Positions 38,458 through 47,732 of a DNA stretch of 64,000 nt are shown one piece after another. Source of the DNA: Bacillus methanolicus MGA3 (GTDB lineage: Bacteria > Bacillota > Bacilli > Bacillales > Cytobacillaceae). The position numbers and the translations under genes are program-made. The stretch lies in the NCBI RefSeq assembly GCF_000724485.1, contig NZ_CP007739.1, forward strand, positions 2,588,843 to 2,652,842, in the 5' to 3' direction. The notes below the pieces were generated by a model, which saw only the letters and a list, made by a program, of their open reading frames with translations, had not been told where the DNA came from and did not search any database. Within the stretch, counting starts at the first letter, position 1. Each line of letters starts with the position of its first letter.

Positions 38458-39024
38458 TTATATCCAGAAAGTCGGATATTCTCTATTTTTGCGTAAATTA
38501 TTGATTAATACCGCTATTAAAACAATGACTATTGAGCCAATTAATACTGGAGTAATTAGGTAATTCCATTTGTAAGCTCCAAGTATCACAACAATTGGAT
38601 CTGCCCCAGCAGGCGGATGAGTTGTTTTTGTCATCATCATGATTGCTATTGCTAATCCTACTCCTAAAGCGATAGTCCATGGTTCATTACCTAAAAAATG
38701 GTACACCGTTAAACCTACTAGCGTAGAAATGAAATGTCCGCCTATAATATTCCTCGGCTGAGATAAAGGAGCGTTCCATACACCAAATGCTAATACACAA
38801 CTTGCTCCAAATGGTGCCATTAACAAAGTTGCCGGCGTGATCTTTGTTAAAACTGCCAGAACTAAAATAGTTATAAATCCCCCAATAAATCCAGTCATAG
38901 CATCCTTTACATTTGCTTTTAAAGGACTTCTTCCCTTCCCCCTCATTTTAACCCAATAATTAGGACGAGATGAATATAATACCTCCTCCTCCTTTTTAAG
39001 CGCTGCGGCATTGCCAGATCTCAT
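38458..39024 (-). CDS. HPP-family integral membrane protein
   Basis: The 188-residue protein has four membrane segments (about 45-65, 70-90, 98-130, 150-178) and the family motif THPPAGADPIVVILG. HPP proteins are widespread and of uncertain function; some are proposed to move nitrite or other small anions. An AAGGAGGAGG site precedes the ATG at 39024. The gene lies between the argH terminator and a duplicated argH end, which suggests it was inserted here. The first 30 residues are hydrophilic. Confidence 0.85.
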   Translation of the reverse strand: MRSGNAAALKKEEEVLYSSRPNYWVKMRGKGRSPLKANVKDAMTGFIGGFITILVLAVLTKITPATLLMAPFGASCVLAFGVWNAPLSQPRNIIGGHFISTLVGLTVYHFLGNEPWTIALGVGLAIAIMMMTKTTHPPAGADPIVVILGAYKWNYLITPVLIGSIVIVLIAVLINNLRKNREYPTFWI

Positions 39025-39235
39025 CTGAACAAACCTCCTCCTTTTTGTTCCATATTATTCAAAATTAACTAACCTCTTACTTAAATTGAATGGTACTTAA
39101 CAAATTGTTTAAATCACTTGAATTTTCCGAAAATTAAAGCCCGATTTATGAGGCCATAAGTCGGCCCCTTTTATATGTAGACAGAGATCTATTTTTTTGA
39201 AAGATATAAATTATCTGAAAAATTCAGCCAACTGC

Positions 39236-39267
39236 AAGCACGCATTCCATCACTGGTTTGCGTGCTT
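39236..39267 (-). terminator. Hairpin after argH
   Basis: AAGCACGCA/TGCGTGCTT stem 23 bp past the argH stop. Its downstream tract is not T-rich, so it may be leaky. Partner of the copy at 38338-38371. Confidence 0.6.
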
Positions 39268-39289
39268 ATCAGTTCCAAGATATTTTCCA

Positions 39290-40684
39290 TTACTGGTCTC
39301 CGTAATTTTCAGCTCTAAGATATTTCTTTGCTTTGTCGATGGCCTTATAGACTTCAGCAAAACCTGTTCCTCCTGCGCTATTGCGCCGTTTAACAGCATT
39401 GTAAGGGTTTAAAGCATCGTAAATGTCTTCTTCAAATAAAGGGCTTGATGCTTTAAATTCCTCTAATGGCAAATCAGCTAAAAAGCAGCCTTTTTGAACA
39501 CATGATAGCACAAGTTTTCCTACAATTTCATGTGCTTCACGGAAAGGAACCCCTTTATCCGCAAGATAATCAGCAAGTTCTGTCGCATTTGAAAAATCAT
39601 TCTTTACCGACTGCTCCATTTGTTCCTTATTTACTTTCATTGTACGGATCATTCCAGTGAAAATCTTCAATGAGCCTGTGACGGTTTTGACCGTATCAAA
39701 CATTCCTTCCTTATCTTCTTGCATATCTTTGTTATAAGCAAGAGGAAGCCCTTTTAAGACTGTTAACAATCCAATAAGGTTACCGTAAACCCTTCCCGTT
39801 TTCCCGCGAATCAGCTCCGCCATATCCGGGTTTTTCTTTTGCGGCATAATGCTGCTTCCGGTTGAAAAACTATCATCAAGTTCAATAAAGCTGAATTCCT
39901 GGCTCGCCCATAAAATGATCTCTTCACTTAATCTTGATAGATGCATCATTAAGATCGAACTATCCGATAAAAATTCAAGGATAAAATCGCGATCACTCAC
40001 TGCGTCCAAACTATTTTCATAAATGCCTTCAAAACCGAGCAACTCAGCACTATACTCTCGGTCAATCGGGAAAGTCGTTCCTGCAAGCGCACCTGCTCCA
40101 AGAGGCGATTTATTAATTCTTTTCAGACTTTCTGAAAACCGCTGTTTATCTCTTTCCAGCATCCAAAAATAGGCCATTAAATGGTGGGCAAACGAAATCG
40201 GCTGGGCCCGTTGAAGATGGGTGTAACCAGGCATAATTGTTTCAACGTGCTTTTCTGCTTTTTCGAGGAGAGCTTCCTGAAACTCATTGATTAAATCAAT
40301 GATGATCAGAACTTGTTTCCGCAAATATAAATGCATATCCACAGCAACCTGGTCATTCCGGCTCCTTGCTGTATGCAGTTTGCCGCCAACCGGTCCGATT
40401 TCCTCAGTCAGCATGCTTTCCAGATTAAGATGAATGTCTTCAAGCTTAATAGAAAAAGAGAGCTCTTGTTTTAATGCCTTTTCTTTTAATCTATTTAATC
40501 CTTCAATAATAAGATGGCCTTCATCTTTCGTAAGAATGCCGCATTCAGTCAGCATGGCAGCATGTGCTTTGCTGCCTTCAATGTCTTCAAGCACTAATTC
40601 CTTATCAAACGTAATGGAAGCCCCAAACTCATCTACCCATTCCTCGGCAGATTTTGTAAACCTTCCACCCCAAAGTTTTTTCAC
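39290..40684 (-). CDS. argH: Argininosuccinate lyase
   Basis: The 464-residue enzyme splits argininosuccinate to arginine and fumarate. It starts [16 protein letters not shown] and has the fumarase/lyase signature [11 protein letters not shown] with the catalytic serine loop, and [14 protein letters not shown]. It overlaps argG by 4 bp, so both are made from one message under the arginine boxes at 41905-41941. Length is normal. Its 3' end is duplicated at 38372. Confidence 0.97.
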   Translation of the reverse strand: MKKLWGGRFTKSAEEWVDEFGASITFDKELVLEDIEGSKAHAAMLTECGILTKDEGHLIIEGLNRLKEKALKQELSFSIKLEDIHLNLESMLTEEIGPVGGKLHTARSRNDQVAVDMHLYLRKQVLIIIDLINEFQEALLEKAEKHVETIMPGYTHLQRAQPISFAHHLMAYFWMLERDKQRFSESLKRINKSPLGAGALAGTTFPIDREYSAELLGFEGIYENSLDAVSDRDFILEFLSDSSILMMHLSRLSEEIILWASQEFSFIELDDSFSTGSSIMPQKKNPDMAELIRGKTGRVYGNLIGLLTVLKGLPLAYNKDMQEDKEGMFDTVKTVTGSLKIFTGMIRTMKVNKEQMEQSVKNDFSNATELADYLADKGVPFREAHEIVGKLVLSCVQKGCFLADLPLEEFKASSPLFEEDIYDALNPYNAVKRRNSAGGTGFAEVYKAIDKAKKYLRAENYGDQ

Positions 40685-41886
40685 ACTGTCACCTTCTTGT
40701 TATTTACGATGCTTTGCACTTTTGTCGGCAGACCCCACAATTTGATAAAACCGACAGCTGCACTATGGTCAAAAGCATCATCTGATGTATAAGTAGCAAG
40801 CTTTTCATCATATAGAGAGTAAGGTGATTTTCTTCCTTCAATAATGGCATGGCCTTTAAAGAGCTTGACTCTAACAATTCCTGTTACATGTTTTTGCGTT
40901 TCTTTTAAAAATGCAGCGAGAGCGTCCTTTAATGGAGAAAACCACAAACCTTCATAAATAATTTCGGAAATTTTCTTTTCAATGATTGGCTTAAAGTGGG
41001 CGACTTCTTTAACAAGAGTCAAATCTTCAAGTTCTTTATGCGCTTTAATCAATGTCATCGCTCCTGGGCACTCATACACTTCACGGGATTTTATTCCGAC
41101 GAGGCGATTTTCTACATGGTCAATACGGCCTACGCCATGTTTGCCAGCTAGGATGTTCAGTTCTAAAATTAATTGTGCTAAAGAATAATGTTTCCCGTTT
41201 AATGTGACAGGGACCCCTTCTTCAAATCCGATTTCTACTATATCCGGAACATCAGGTGTCGTTTCAAGGCTCGCGGTTAATTCATATGCTTCTTCAGGCG
41301 GCGCAGCCCACGGGTCTTCTAAAATCCCGCATTCATTGCTGCGGCCCCACAAATTCTGATCGATAGAAAACGGACTGTCAAGATCAATTGGGATCGGAAT
41401 TCCATGTTTCTTAGCATATTCAATCTCCTCTTCACGCGACCAGCTCCATTCACGTACCGGTGCAAGTACTTGAAGCTCAGGATTTAATGCATTTATAGAT
41501 ACTTCAAATCTAACCTGGTCATTCCCTTTGCCTGTACATCCGTGTGCTACAGCAACCGCTCCTTCTTTTTCGGCAACTTCAACCAGTTTTTTTGCAATAA
41601 GCGGACGTGACAATGCCGATACAAGCGGATATTTTCCTTCATATAAAGCATGCGCCTGAAGCGCCATCAAGGCATATTCATTTGCAAATTCTTCTTTGGC
41701 ATCAATAACATATGATTGAACGGCTCCAACTTTTAGCGCCTTTTGTTGAACAAATTCAAGATCCTTCCCTTCGCCTACATCCAAGCAGCAAGCTACCACC
41801 GAATACCCCTGCTCTTCCAGCCATTTAATTGCTACCGAAGTATCAAGACCGCCTGAATATGCGAGAACAACTTTTGGTTTAGACAC
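40681..41886 (-). CDS. argG: Argininosuccinate synthase
   Basis: The 401-residue enzyme joins citrulline and aspartate using ATP. The P-loop-like [15 protein letters not shown] is at the N-terminus, with [13 protein letters not shown] and the citrulline/aspartate site [15 protein letters not shown]. It leads argGH. Two ArgR/AhrC-type boxes lie 20-55 bp upstream of the ATG, so repression by arginine is expected. Confidence 0.97.
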   Translation of the reverse strand: MSKPKVVLAYSGGLDTSVAIKWLEEQGYSVVACCLDVGEGKDLEFVQQKALKVGAVQSYVIDAKEEFANEYALMALQAHALYEGKYPLVSALSRPLIAKKLVEVAEKEGAVAVAHGCTGKGNDQVRFEVSINALNPELQVLAPVREWSWSREEEIEYAKKHGIPIPIDLDSPFSIDQNLWGRSNECGILEDPWAAPPEEAYELTASLETTPDVPDIVEIGFEEGVPVTLNGKHYSLAQLILELNILAGKHGVGRIDHVENRLVGIKSREVYECPGAMTLIKAHKELEDLTLVKEVAHFKPIIEKKISEIIYEGLWFSPLKDALAAFLKETQKHVTGIVRVKLFKGHAIIEGRKSPYSLYDEKLATYTSDDAFDHSAAVGFIKLWGLPTKVQSIVNNKKVTV

Positions 41887-41904
41887 AATGATTCCTCCTC
41901 ATTA

Positions 41905-41941
41905 TACGAATAAATATACAATTAACTATATTTTTATTCAC
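41905..41941. promoter_or_regulatory. Pair of ARG boxes in front of argGH
   Basis: The B. subtilis-type ARG box is close to CATGAATAAAAATKCAAK. TACGAATAAATATACAAT (41905-41922) fits on the plus strand and GTGAATAAAAATATAGTT (41924-41941) on the minus strand. The facing arrangement fits a hexameric AhrC/ArgR repressor. Confidence 0.65.
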
Positions 41942-42038
41942 TAATTGGTATTAACTTTAACAACTTTTACGAAAAATTTCAATAGTTATTCTAAAAAATG
42001 TATAGAATTTAATTTATATACAGGCATTTTGCAAATAA

Positions 42039-42161
42039 AAAAATAAAGGAAAATGGCTGAAAAAAGATAAATGGGAATCGCTGGGCATCCCGAAAGGAGT
42101 CAAAGCAATTTTTGCAGCAAATGAAGAACAACCTATAGAAGCTTCCATTCATGTAATGTAA
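42039..42161 (+). pseudogene. Start-less coding remnant upstream of the 42196 gene
   Basis: One plus-strand frame stays open with coding-like content, reading WLKKDKWESLGIPKGV and then KAIFAANEEQPIEASIHVM before TAA at 42159-42161. It has no ATG, GTG or TTG; a CTG at 42057 follows AAAGGA by six bases. It may be the end of a decayed gene or a tiny CTG-started ORF. Confidence 0.3.
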
Positions 42162-42195
42162 AATAAGGATAACAAATTAGCGTGGGGGCTTTATC

Positions 42196-42510
42196 ATGGT
42201 GGAATACTTTACGGAAGATAAGCGGCTTGGAATTCCTGTTCCATCGCTAACAAAAGATTGGGACGAATACAGCCGGGAAACACAACAATCGATTCTTCTC
42301 TATTGGGAAAAAATTCGCGGCAGAATTCCCGATCGAATTGCAGAACTTGAGAGCATCATTAATAAAAAACAAGCCGAATTATCGGACGAAAGTGATTTCA
42401 AACGATCGTGCCAACTGAATAGCGAAATAGCCGATCTGGCTTCAATAATTAATGACTTGTGGCTTTGGTACAGGACTAATCAAGATATTACACAAAAGCT
42501 GCACCAATAG
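42196..42510 (+). CDS. Small soluble helical protein, unknown
   Basis: This 104-residue product is hydrophilic and probably all helical, with a coiled-coil-like stretch at about 50-95 (RIAELESIINKKQAELSDE). No membrane segment, signal or cysteine motif is seen; it is rich in W and Y near DWDEYSRETQ and LWLWYRT. I do not recognise the family. GTGGGGG precedes the ATG, and the palindromic repeat at 42514-42544 with a following T-run terminates it. It is divergent from argG and convergent with moaB. Confidence 0.75.
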   Translation: MVEYFTEDKRLGIPVPSLTKDWDEYSRETQQSILLYWEKIRGRIPDRIAELESIINKKQAELSDESDFKRSCQLNSEIADLASIINDLWLWYRTNQDITQKLHQ

Positions 42511-42513
42511 ACA

Positions 42514-42544
42514 TGGGCTGACCCTCAACTATTGTGTCAGCCCA
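42514..42544. repeat. Dispersed palindromic repeat, short copy F
   Basis: TGGGCTGAC (42514-42522) and GTCAGCCCA (42536-42544) form a 9-bp stem with a CCCTC-type inside, followed by TTTTCTTC on the plus strand. It lies between convergent genes and acts as a terminator. Confidence 0.7.
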
Positions 42545-42553
42545 TTTTCTTCT

Positions 42554-43066
42554 TTATAAGTCTTTTCGCAATTCCCTGACGACATGTCCCAGTTCCGGCA
42601 GGATTAATTTGCTCATTGCCAGCCGCACGGCACCGGTTGATCCAGGAGTTAAAAAAACAGCCTTATCTTTAATTACCCCTGCCGCTGCCCGAGATAAAAT
42701 CGCGGCCGAGCCGATGTCTTCCTGGTAACTGAGCATCCGGAACAGCTCGCCAAAACCGGGGATTTCTTTGTCAAACAGGCTGCTGACTGTTTCAATCGTT
42801 ACATCGCGTTTGGCAATGCCAGTCCCGCCGTTTGTCAAGATCACGTCAATATCTGAATCTTGACAGCCTTTTAATACTTCTTCCCTAATCGCAATCTCCT
42901 CGTCTTTTACTATAACGTAATCGATGATCAAGTGGCCGGCACCTTCAAGAAGCTCGATCATCAATTTTCCGCTCTTATCTGTTTGCTTATCTCGTGTATC
43001 ACTTACGGTGATCACTTTACATTTTACTTTTCTCGGCGCCTCTTTCTTATGTTCCGTTGTGCTCAT
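42554..43066 (-). CDS. moaB: Molybdenum cofactor biosynthesis protein MoaB
   Basis: The 170-residue MogA/MoaB-type protein adenylylates molybdopterin. The molybdopterin-binding signature is TNGGTGIAKRDVTIE, followed by GELFRMLSYQEDIGSAAILSRAAAG (key part) and LTPGSTGAVRLAM. The ATG at 43064-43066 overlaps the stop of the EcsC-family gene (ATGA) and has GGAGG upstream. Why it is coupled to an EcsC-like protein is unknown. No other Mo-cofactor gene is in the window. Confidence 0.93.
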   Translation of the reverse strand: MSTTEHKKEAPRKVKCKVITVSDTRDKQTDKSGKLMIELLEGAGHLIIDYVIVKDEEIAIREEVLKGCQDSDIDVILTNGGTGIAKRDVTIETVSSLFDKEIPGFGELFRMLSYQEDIGSAAILSRAAAGVIKDKAVFLTPGSTGAVRLAMSKLILPELGHVVRELRKDL

Positions 43067-43905
43067 TGAAAACCTCCGCTTTTTTCTAATAAATATCTCA
43101 TTTGATAATATTTTTGGGCAAAATCAGTGACTTTTCTTGTTAATTGATAATTTACTCCAGCCCCGATTGCCATGCTGATAAAAGGGATTCCTTGAACAGA
43201 ACGGTTCTTAAATAATAGAATCAAAATTCCCTTTAAAACCTGCTTAAGAGGATGTTCAAGCCATGTAACATTTGTCAGTTCTTCTTTTCCTTCATAAAAG
43301 TAATAATCATTTACTTTTTCTAAATCCGCCATTAAATCTTCCCATGCCTGCCCCTGCAGCCTGGCAGGCAAAGTTGCCGCATGAAAAACTTTTAGAGCCG
43401 TCATCATTTCAAATGGCGTATTGACTTCAAAACTATAGGTCATTGCAATTAGTTGAACAGCCCGAAGGTTAATGACAGCCATTGCAGGGAGATCGGTTCC
43501 AAGTAACAAAACACTCCCCGTACCTGATAAACCTCCTTGCACGAATGAATATAGCCGATGCCGTGAAATTTGCTGATGAGCTATGTAACGAAGCTGATCA
43601 ATATGTAATTTTTTTAAATCTGATATTGTATGAATATCTTCCTGGAATACCCGGCCTGCCGTCAGGATTCTTTCCTTTGCATCGTTTTGCAATTGCGATC
43701 CCTGGATAAGAGCGTGAAGATGAAAAAGCCAATTGTCCAGTACGGAAAAGATTTGTTTTTGTGCTTCATCCGGAAGCAAATCGAACGACCACTCCAAATA
43801 TTTTTCATAAGCTGCCTCTAAATCATTTCTCACATAACTATACAGCTTATTTTCCCAACCTCTTATTTCATTTAGAACTTCCTTTTCCCGTTCTGTTAAT
43901 GCCAT
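43063..43905 (-). CDS. EcsC-family protein
   Basis: The 280-residue protein fits the EcsC family: a helical N-terminal half and a C-terminal half with glycine-rich amphipathic segments (GGLSGTGSVLLLGTDLPAMAV; GIPFISMAIGAGVNYQLTRKV, given as key parts). EcsC homologues are linked to ABC transporter EcsAB or occur alone; function is unclear. The ATG at 43903-43905 (MALTEREKEVL) has AGGGGG nine bases upstream; a longer frame adds 26 unlikely residues. It is coupled to moaB. Confidence 0.85.
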   Translation of the reverse strand: MALTEREKEVLNEIRGWENKLYSYVRNDLEAAYEKYLEWSFDLLPDEAQKQIFSVLDNWLFHLHALIQGSQLQNDAKERILTAGRVFQEDIHTISDLKKLHIDQLRYIAHQQISRHRLYSFVQGGLSGTGSVLLLGTDLPAMAVINLRAVQLIAMTYSFEVNTPFEMMTALKVFHAATLPARLQGQAWEDLMADLEKVNDYYFYEGKEELTNVTWLEHPLKQVLKGILILLFKNRSVQGIPFISMAIGAGVNYQLTRKVTDFAQKYYQMRYLLEKSGGFQ

Positions 43906-43989
43906 GGAAAAAAGCCCCCTAGTAACAGCATATTTTCCTAAAGTATACCATATCCTCGGCGTCGTTTTCCCTTCAGCCAGCAAAATAGA

Positions 43990-44021
43990 AAAAAGACAAA
44001 AGGCAATGCCTCTTGTCTTTT
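43990..44021 (-). terminator. Terminator of ackA
   Basis: AAAAGACAAGAGGCA and TGCCTTTTGTCTTTT pair over about 14 bp with one wobble on the minus strand, followed by T. The first bases overlap the ackA stop codon (44020-44022). Confidence 0.85.
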
Positions 44022-45210
44022 ATAATTTTGCCAGTCGTACAACATCACGAGCAATCATTACTTCCTCATTTGTCGGGATTATCATAACTTTTACCGGAGA
44101 ATGTGGATAGTTGATAAATGCTTCTTGTCCGCGAACCTTATTCAGAGAAGGATCCCAGTATACACCCATAAATTCAAGACCTCTTAACACTTTGGCACGG
44201 ATAACATCACTGTTTTCACCGATTCCGGCTGTAAAGATAATTGCATCTACACCGTTCATGCGGGCAGCGTACAATCCGATATATTTATGAATGCGGTCCG
44301 CAAATACTTCAAGTGCAAGCTCAGCGCGCTCATTTCCCTGAGCAGCTTGAGCTTCAATATCACGAAGGTCACTGGAAAATCCGGAAATACCTAGCAATCC
44401 GCTCTTTTTGTTTAATATATCGAGAACTTCGTCAGCTGTTTTTCCTGTTTTCTCCATAATGAATGGAATAAGCGCTGGGTCAATGTTACCTGAACGTGTT
44501 CCCATCGTTACCCCTGCAAGCGGTGTGAAACCCATGGATGTGTCAATTGATTTTCCGCCTTCAATGGCTGCAATACTTGCCCCATTTCCAAGGTGGCAAG
44601 AAATTAAACGCAATTGCTCAATTGGGCGTCCAAGCATTTCAGCTGCACGCTGGGAGACATACTTATGAGAAGTTCCATGGAATCCGTACTTGCGGATGCC
44701 ATATTTTTCATAATATTCATAAGGCAAGCTATATAAAAACGAGCTTTCCGGCATTGTTTGGTGGAATGCTGTATCAAATACTGCAACAGCAGGAACATTT
44801 GGAAGCACTTGCTGGAACGCTTTGATACCGGTTACATTAGCCGGGTTATGAAGAGGTGCGAGTTCTGATAATTCCTCAATCTTTTTCAAAACTTCTTCAG
44901 TTATTAAGACAGAATCATCAAATACTTCACCGCCATGTACAACACGGTGCCCAATTCCTTCAATTTCATCCAGTGATTTAATGATTCCAAGAGTAGTAAG
45001 CTTATCAAGCAAAAGCTTAACAGCTTCTTCGTGGTTAGGAATATCTCTAACTTCCTTTATTTTTTCACCGTTAACGGTAATATTAAATATCCCATCATTT
45101 AGACCAATACGTTCAATTAGTCCTTTTGTAACTACTTCTTCACTTGGCATTTCAAATAATTGAAATTTTAAAGAAGAACTGCCGGCATTAATAGCAATAA
45201 TTTTTGACAT
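44020..45210 (-). CDS. ackA: Acetate kinase
   Basis: The 396-residue enzyme interconverts acetyl phosphate and acetate with ATP production. Signatures are [15 protein letters not shown] at the start, [36 protein letters not shown] and [12 protein letters not shown]. It is preceded by AAAGGAGCGG. Monocistronic with its own terminator. In B. subtilis CcpA activates ackA from a cre; I found none, but a palindrome at 45264-45282 is close to where a promoter should be. Confidence 0.97.
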   Translation of the reverse strand: MSKIIAINAGSSSLKFQLFEMPSEEVVTKGLIERIGLNDGIFNITVNGEKIKEVRDIPNHEEAVKLLLDKLTTLGIIKSLDEIEGIGHRVVHGGEVFDDSVLITEEVLKKIEELSELAPLHNPANVTGIKAFQQVLPNVPAVAVFDTAFHQTMPESSFLYSLPYEYYEKYGIRKYGFHGTSHKYVSQRAAEMLGRPIEQLRLISCHLGNGASIAAIEGGKSIDTSMGFTPLAGVTMGTRSGNIDPALIPFIMEKTGKTADEVLDILNKKSGLLGISGFSSDLRDIEAQAAQGNERAELALEVFADRIHKYIGLYAARMNGVDAIIFTAGIGENSDVIRAKVLRGLEFMGVYWDPSLNKVRGQEAFINYPHSPVKVMIIPTNEEVMIARDVVRLAKL

Positions 45211-45263
45211 TTACACTACCGCTCCTTTAATAAAACAACATCTGTGATATGATGCCCATTTTA

Positions 45264-45282
45264 GTACAACGTTAGTTTGTAC
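45264..45282. promoter_or_regulatory. Palindrome upstream of ackA
   Basis: GTACAA (45264-45269) and TTGTAC (45277-45282) are spaced by 7 bp, about 54 bp before the ackA ATG. It could be an operator; no regulator is assigned. Confidence 0.3.
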
Positions 45283-45463
45283 ATTTGGCACCAAATATAT
45301 CTTCCAACAACACATTTAATCACTAAAATTTATACTTTTCAAGGTAAATGTGATTTACTGCACAAAGTAAATATATTCTGATATTTTCCGCTTTTTTAAG
45401 TTGTAATTCCCAAAATTATTAGCAATTTTTAAAAAGTATTACAGCTTCTCATAAAACAAATAA

Positions 45464-45487
45464 AAACCCTGCATCTCTACAGGGTTT
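45464..45487 (-). terminator. Terminator of ytxK
   Basis: AAACCCTG and CAGGGTTT form an 8-bp stem with an 8-nt loop, then TTATTT on the minus strand, 10 bp past the stop. Confidence 0.85.
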
Positions 45488-45497
45488 GATAAAGCGT

Positions 45498-46481
45498 TTA
45501 TTTATTTTCATTGATCCATGCCTCTATTTTGCGAAAAATTTTATCAACAGCTGCTGCATTTGAAAGTGTAGGTAATTCTGCGAGCAACACCTGCTTCGGA
45601 GGTTTTACGTCATCCCCTTTTTTCTGAATGATAAAAATACTTTTTGAAGCATTTTTGTTTTTAAACATCGATAATGGAAGTTGAAGAACACCCTGGATGA
45701 CCAAATATTCCTTTATAAAATCATGGAGCTGTGAAGCCTGATCACTTTCGAAAAGTCCATTTGGGATTAATAAGAACATATATCCGCCAGGTTTCAAATA
45801 CCGCGTACTTTGTTCAATAAACAAATGATGCGCATATGAGTGTCCAGACTTTGCCTTTAATTCGTATTCTGCAGCCCGATCATCATCCGGATAATATCCA
45901 ACAGGCAAATCACAAATAACAGCATCTTGAGGTTCAACAAATAACGGCTGAAGGCTGTCCTGATTAAACAACTGAATTGGATGGGATTGAAGATTTGCAT
46001 TTACATAAGCCAATCTTATTAATAGATCGTCGATATCAATTCCTGTCGCTTCAATCGTTTTATTTGGCTGCATGTTAAGAACCGTTGTTAAAAGGTTTCC
46101 AGTGCCGACCGCCGGATCCAATAATTTGAATGATGGTGCTTTTATAAACTTGCTCACTAAATAACCAAAAAGCATGCCGACAGCATCTGGTGTCATTTGA
46201 TGGTTCGGCTGCACGTTTTCCTTCATGCCTTTTAAGATCGATAATTGGTATGCTTTCCGAATTTCTTCATTGCTATATTTCTCCAAGTTAATCTCTTTAT
46301 ATTTTTTTCTAAGCCTTTTAACCGTGATTTCACTTAATTCCTCTTGCAGAACTGTGTCCTGAAACAAATTTTCCCCGGTCTCAGCCAGGGCATCCAAATA
46401 TGTACATGATAATTCTTCTTGCAATATTTGTGCTGTTTCATTAAATACAGTAAATAATTTCTCTACAGCAGAGATACCCAA
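45498..46481 (-). CDS. ytxK: Class I SAM-dependent methyltransferase YtxK
   Basis: The 327-residue protein has a helical N-terminal part (about 1-100) and an N6-adenine-type methyltransferase core: motif I is LLDPAVGTGNLLTTV, and the catalytic motif IV region reads VICDLPVGYYPDD where active enzymes usually have N/D-P-P-Y/F. The same odd motif is known in Bacillus YtxK proteins. No specificity domain follows, so it is unlikely to be a restriction-modification enzyme. It lies between tpx and ackA as in B. subtilis. Substrate unknown. Confidence 0.88.
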   Translation of the reverse strand: MGISAVEKLFTVFNETAQILQEELSCTYLDALAETGENLFQDTVLQEELSEITVKRLRKKYKEINLEKYSNEEIRKAYQLSILKGMKENVQPNHQMTPDAVGMLFGYLVSKFIKAPSFKLLDPAVGTGNLLTTVLNMQPNKTIEATGIDIDDLLIRLAYVNANLQSHPIQLFNQDSLQPLFVEPQDAVICDLPVGYYPDDDRAAEYELKAKSGHSYAHHLFIEQSTRYLKPGGYMFLLIPNGLFESDQASQLHDFIKEYLVIQGVLQLPLSMFKNKNASKSIFIIQKKGDDVKPPKQVLLAELPTLSNAAAVDKIFRKIEAWINENK

Positions 46482-46562
46482 AAAACATTCCTCCCGCTCT
46501 ATTTCTATTGTTTTATTGTAACGGGCTTTTTTAAGGGAGACAAGTTTGACGGCTGCATAAAA

Positions 46563-46587
46563 AAGACCCCGGTCAACACGGGGCCTT
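46563..46587 (-). terminator. Terminator of tpx
   Basis: AAGGCCCCG and CGGGGTCTT pair with one mismatch; TTTTATGC follows on the minus strand. It is 13 bp past the tpx stop. Confidence 0.82.
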
Positions 46588-46599
46588 CAACATGTGAAA

Positions 46600-47100
46600 T
46601 TACTTAGCTTGTTTAGCAGCTTCGATTGCAGCTTCATAGTTCGGATGGTTTGTTGCTTCACTCACATATTCAACATATGTAACGGTGTCATTAGAATCAA
46701 TAACAAATACAGCGCGGGCCAATAATCTAAGCTCTTTAATTGCTACTCCGTACGCTTCACCAAAAGAAAGATCGCGGTGGTCAGAAAGTGTTTGGACGTT
46801 TTCAATTCCATTTGCTCCGCACCAGCGCTTTTGGGCAAACGGCAGATCAACGCTGATTGTTAATACTTTCACGTTATCAAGCTTCGATGCTTCTTCATTA
46901 AATCGACGGGTTTGTGCATCGCAAACACCTGTGTCGAGAGAAGGAACAACGCTGATTAAGCGGACCTGGCCTTTTGTATCAGCTAAAGTTACTTCAGACA
47001 AATCGTTAGCTAATACTTTAAAATCAGGAGCTTTGTCTCCAACCTTTACTTCATTTCCTAATAAAGTTACAGGGTTTCCTTTGAAAGTGATTGATGCCAT
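46600..47100 (-). CDS. tpx: Thiol peroxidase Tpx
   Basis: The 166-residue atypical 2-Cys peroxiredoxin reduces hydroperoxides using thioredoxin. The peroxidatic C60 is in [15 protein letters not shown] and the resolving C94 in KRWCGANG. The start [15 protein letters not shown] and the GGATGAG-type ribosome binding site are normal. It stands between ytfJ and ytxK, with its own terminator. Length and motifs match closely. Confidence 0.97.
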   Translation of the reverse strand: MASITFKGNPVTLLGNEVKVGDKAPDFKVLANDLSEVTLADTKGQVRLISVVPSLDTGVCDAQTRRFNEEASKLDNVKVLTISVDLPFAQKRWCGANGIENVQTLSDHRDLSFGEAYGVAIKELRLLARAVFVIDSNDTVTYVEYVSEATNHPNYEAAIEAAKQAK

Positions 47101-47192
47101 CTGAACTCATCCTCCTTAAAAAACATATGTACTGTGTAAATCATATCTTTTTAGAATCTTTTTTGCAATTAAAAGATTTTTTTCACAAAAAA

Positions 47193-47218
47193 AGTTAACC
47201 TTCAAAAGAAAGTTAACT
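47193..47218 (-). terminator. Terminator of the sppA-yteJ-ytfI-ytfJ region
   Basis: An 11-bp stem (AGTTAACTTTC with GAAGGTTAACT, one wobble) with loop TTTT, followed by seven T on the minus strand, 11 bp past the ytfJ stop. Confidence 0.88.
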
Positions 47219-47229
47219 CAAGTCATACT

Positions 47230-47715
47230 TTAAAAATCCAAATCTTGTTTTGATTCGTTAAATGTGCTGTTCTGATGCTCTTGATACTTGTTTTTGTTCG
47301 AATCATTTTTCTGATCAAACATTTGCCTGATTTTCTCAACGGCCTGCGGTGCAAGATCCAATATTTTTTCATAAAGATGTGTACTTTCATCAAGATGGAG
47401 CATTTTTACACCTTTCGAATTAACTATCAAGAAAGCGATTGGCGTAATAGAGACACCGCCGCCGCTTCCTCCTCCAAAAGGATGCTTGGAATGGCCTTGT
47501 CCCAGTCCCTGACCATGTGAGGACCCTGATCCTGTTTCGTCTATGACAAATTCGCTTCCGCCTGCTGCAAAGCCAAAACCAACTTTTGAAACAGTTAATA
47601 TTACGCTTCCATCCGGGGTTTCAACGGGATCACCAATTATTGTATTAACATCAATCATTTCTTTCAGACTTTCCATCGCAGTTGTCATTAATCCTTGAAT
47701 AGGATGTTCGGACAT
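47230..47715 (-). CDS. ytfJ: GerW-family sporulation protein YtfJ
   Basis: The 161-residue protein fits the GerW/YtfJ family: N-terminal MTTAMESLKEMIDVNTIIGD, then a glycine-rich core (GQGLGQGHSKHPFGGGSGGG) and the conserved VSITPIAFLIV segment. In B. subtilis it is needed for full spore germination. It lies 17 bp after ytfI, so the two form a transcription unit. A disordered, asparagine-rich tail ends the protein. Confidence 0.92.
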   Translation of the reverse strand: MSEHPIQGLMTTAMESLKEMIDVNTIIGDPVETPDGSVILTVSKVGFGFAAGGSEFVIDETGSGSSHGQGLGQGHSKHPFGGGSGGGVSITPIAFLIVNSKGVKMLHLDESTHLYEKILDLAPQAVEKIRQMFDQKNDSNKNKYQEHQNSTFNESKQDLDF

Positions 47716-47732
47716 TTCTGCATCCTCCTTTT

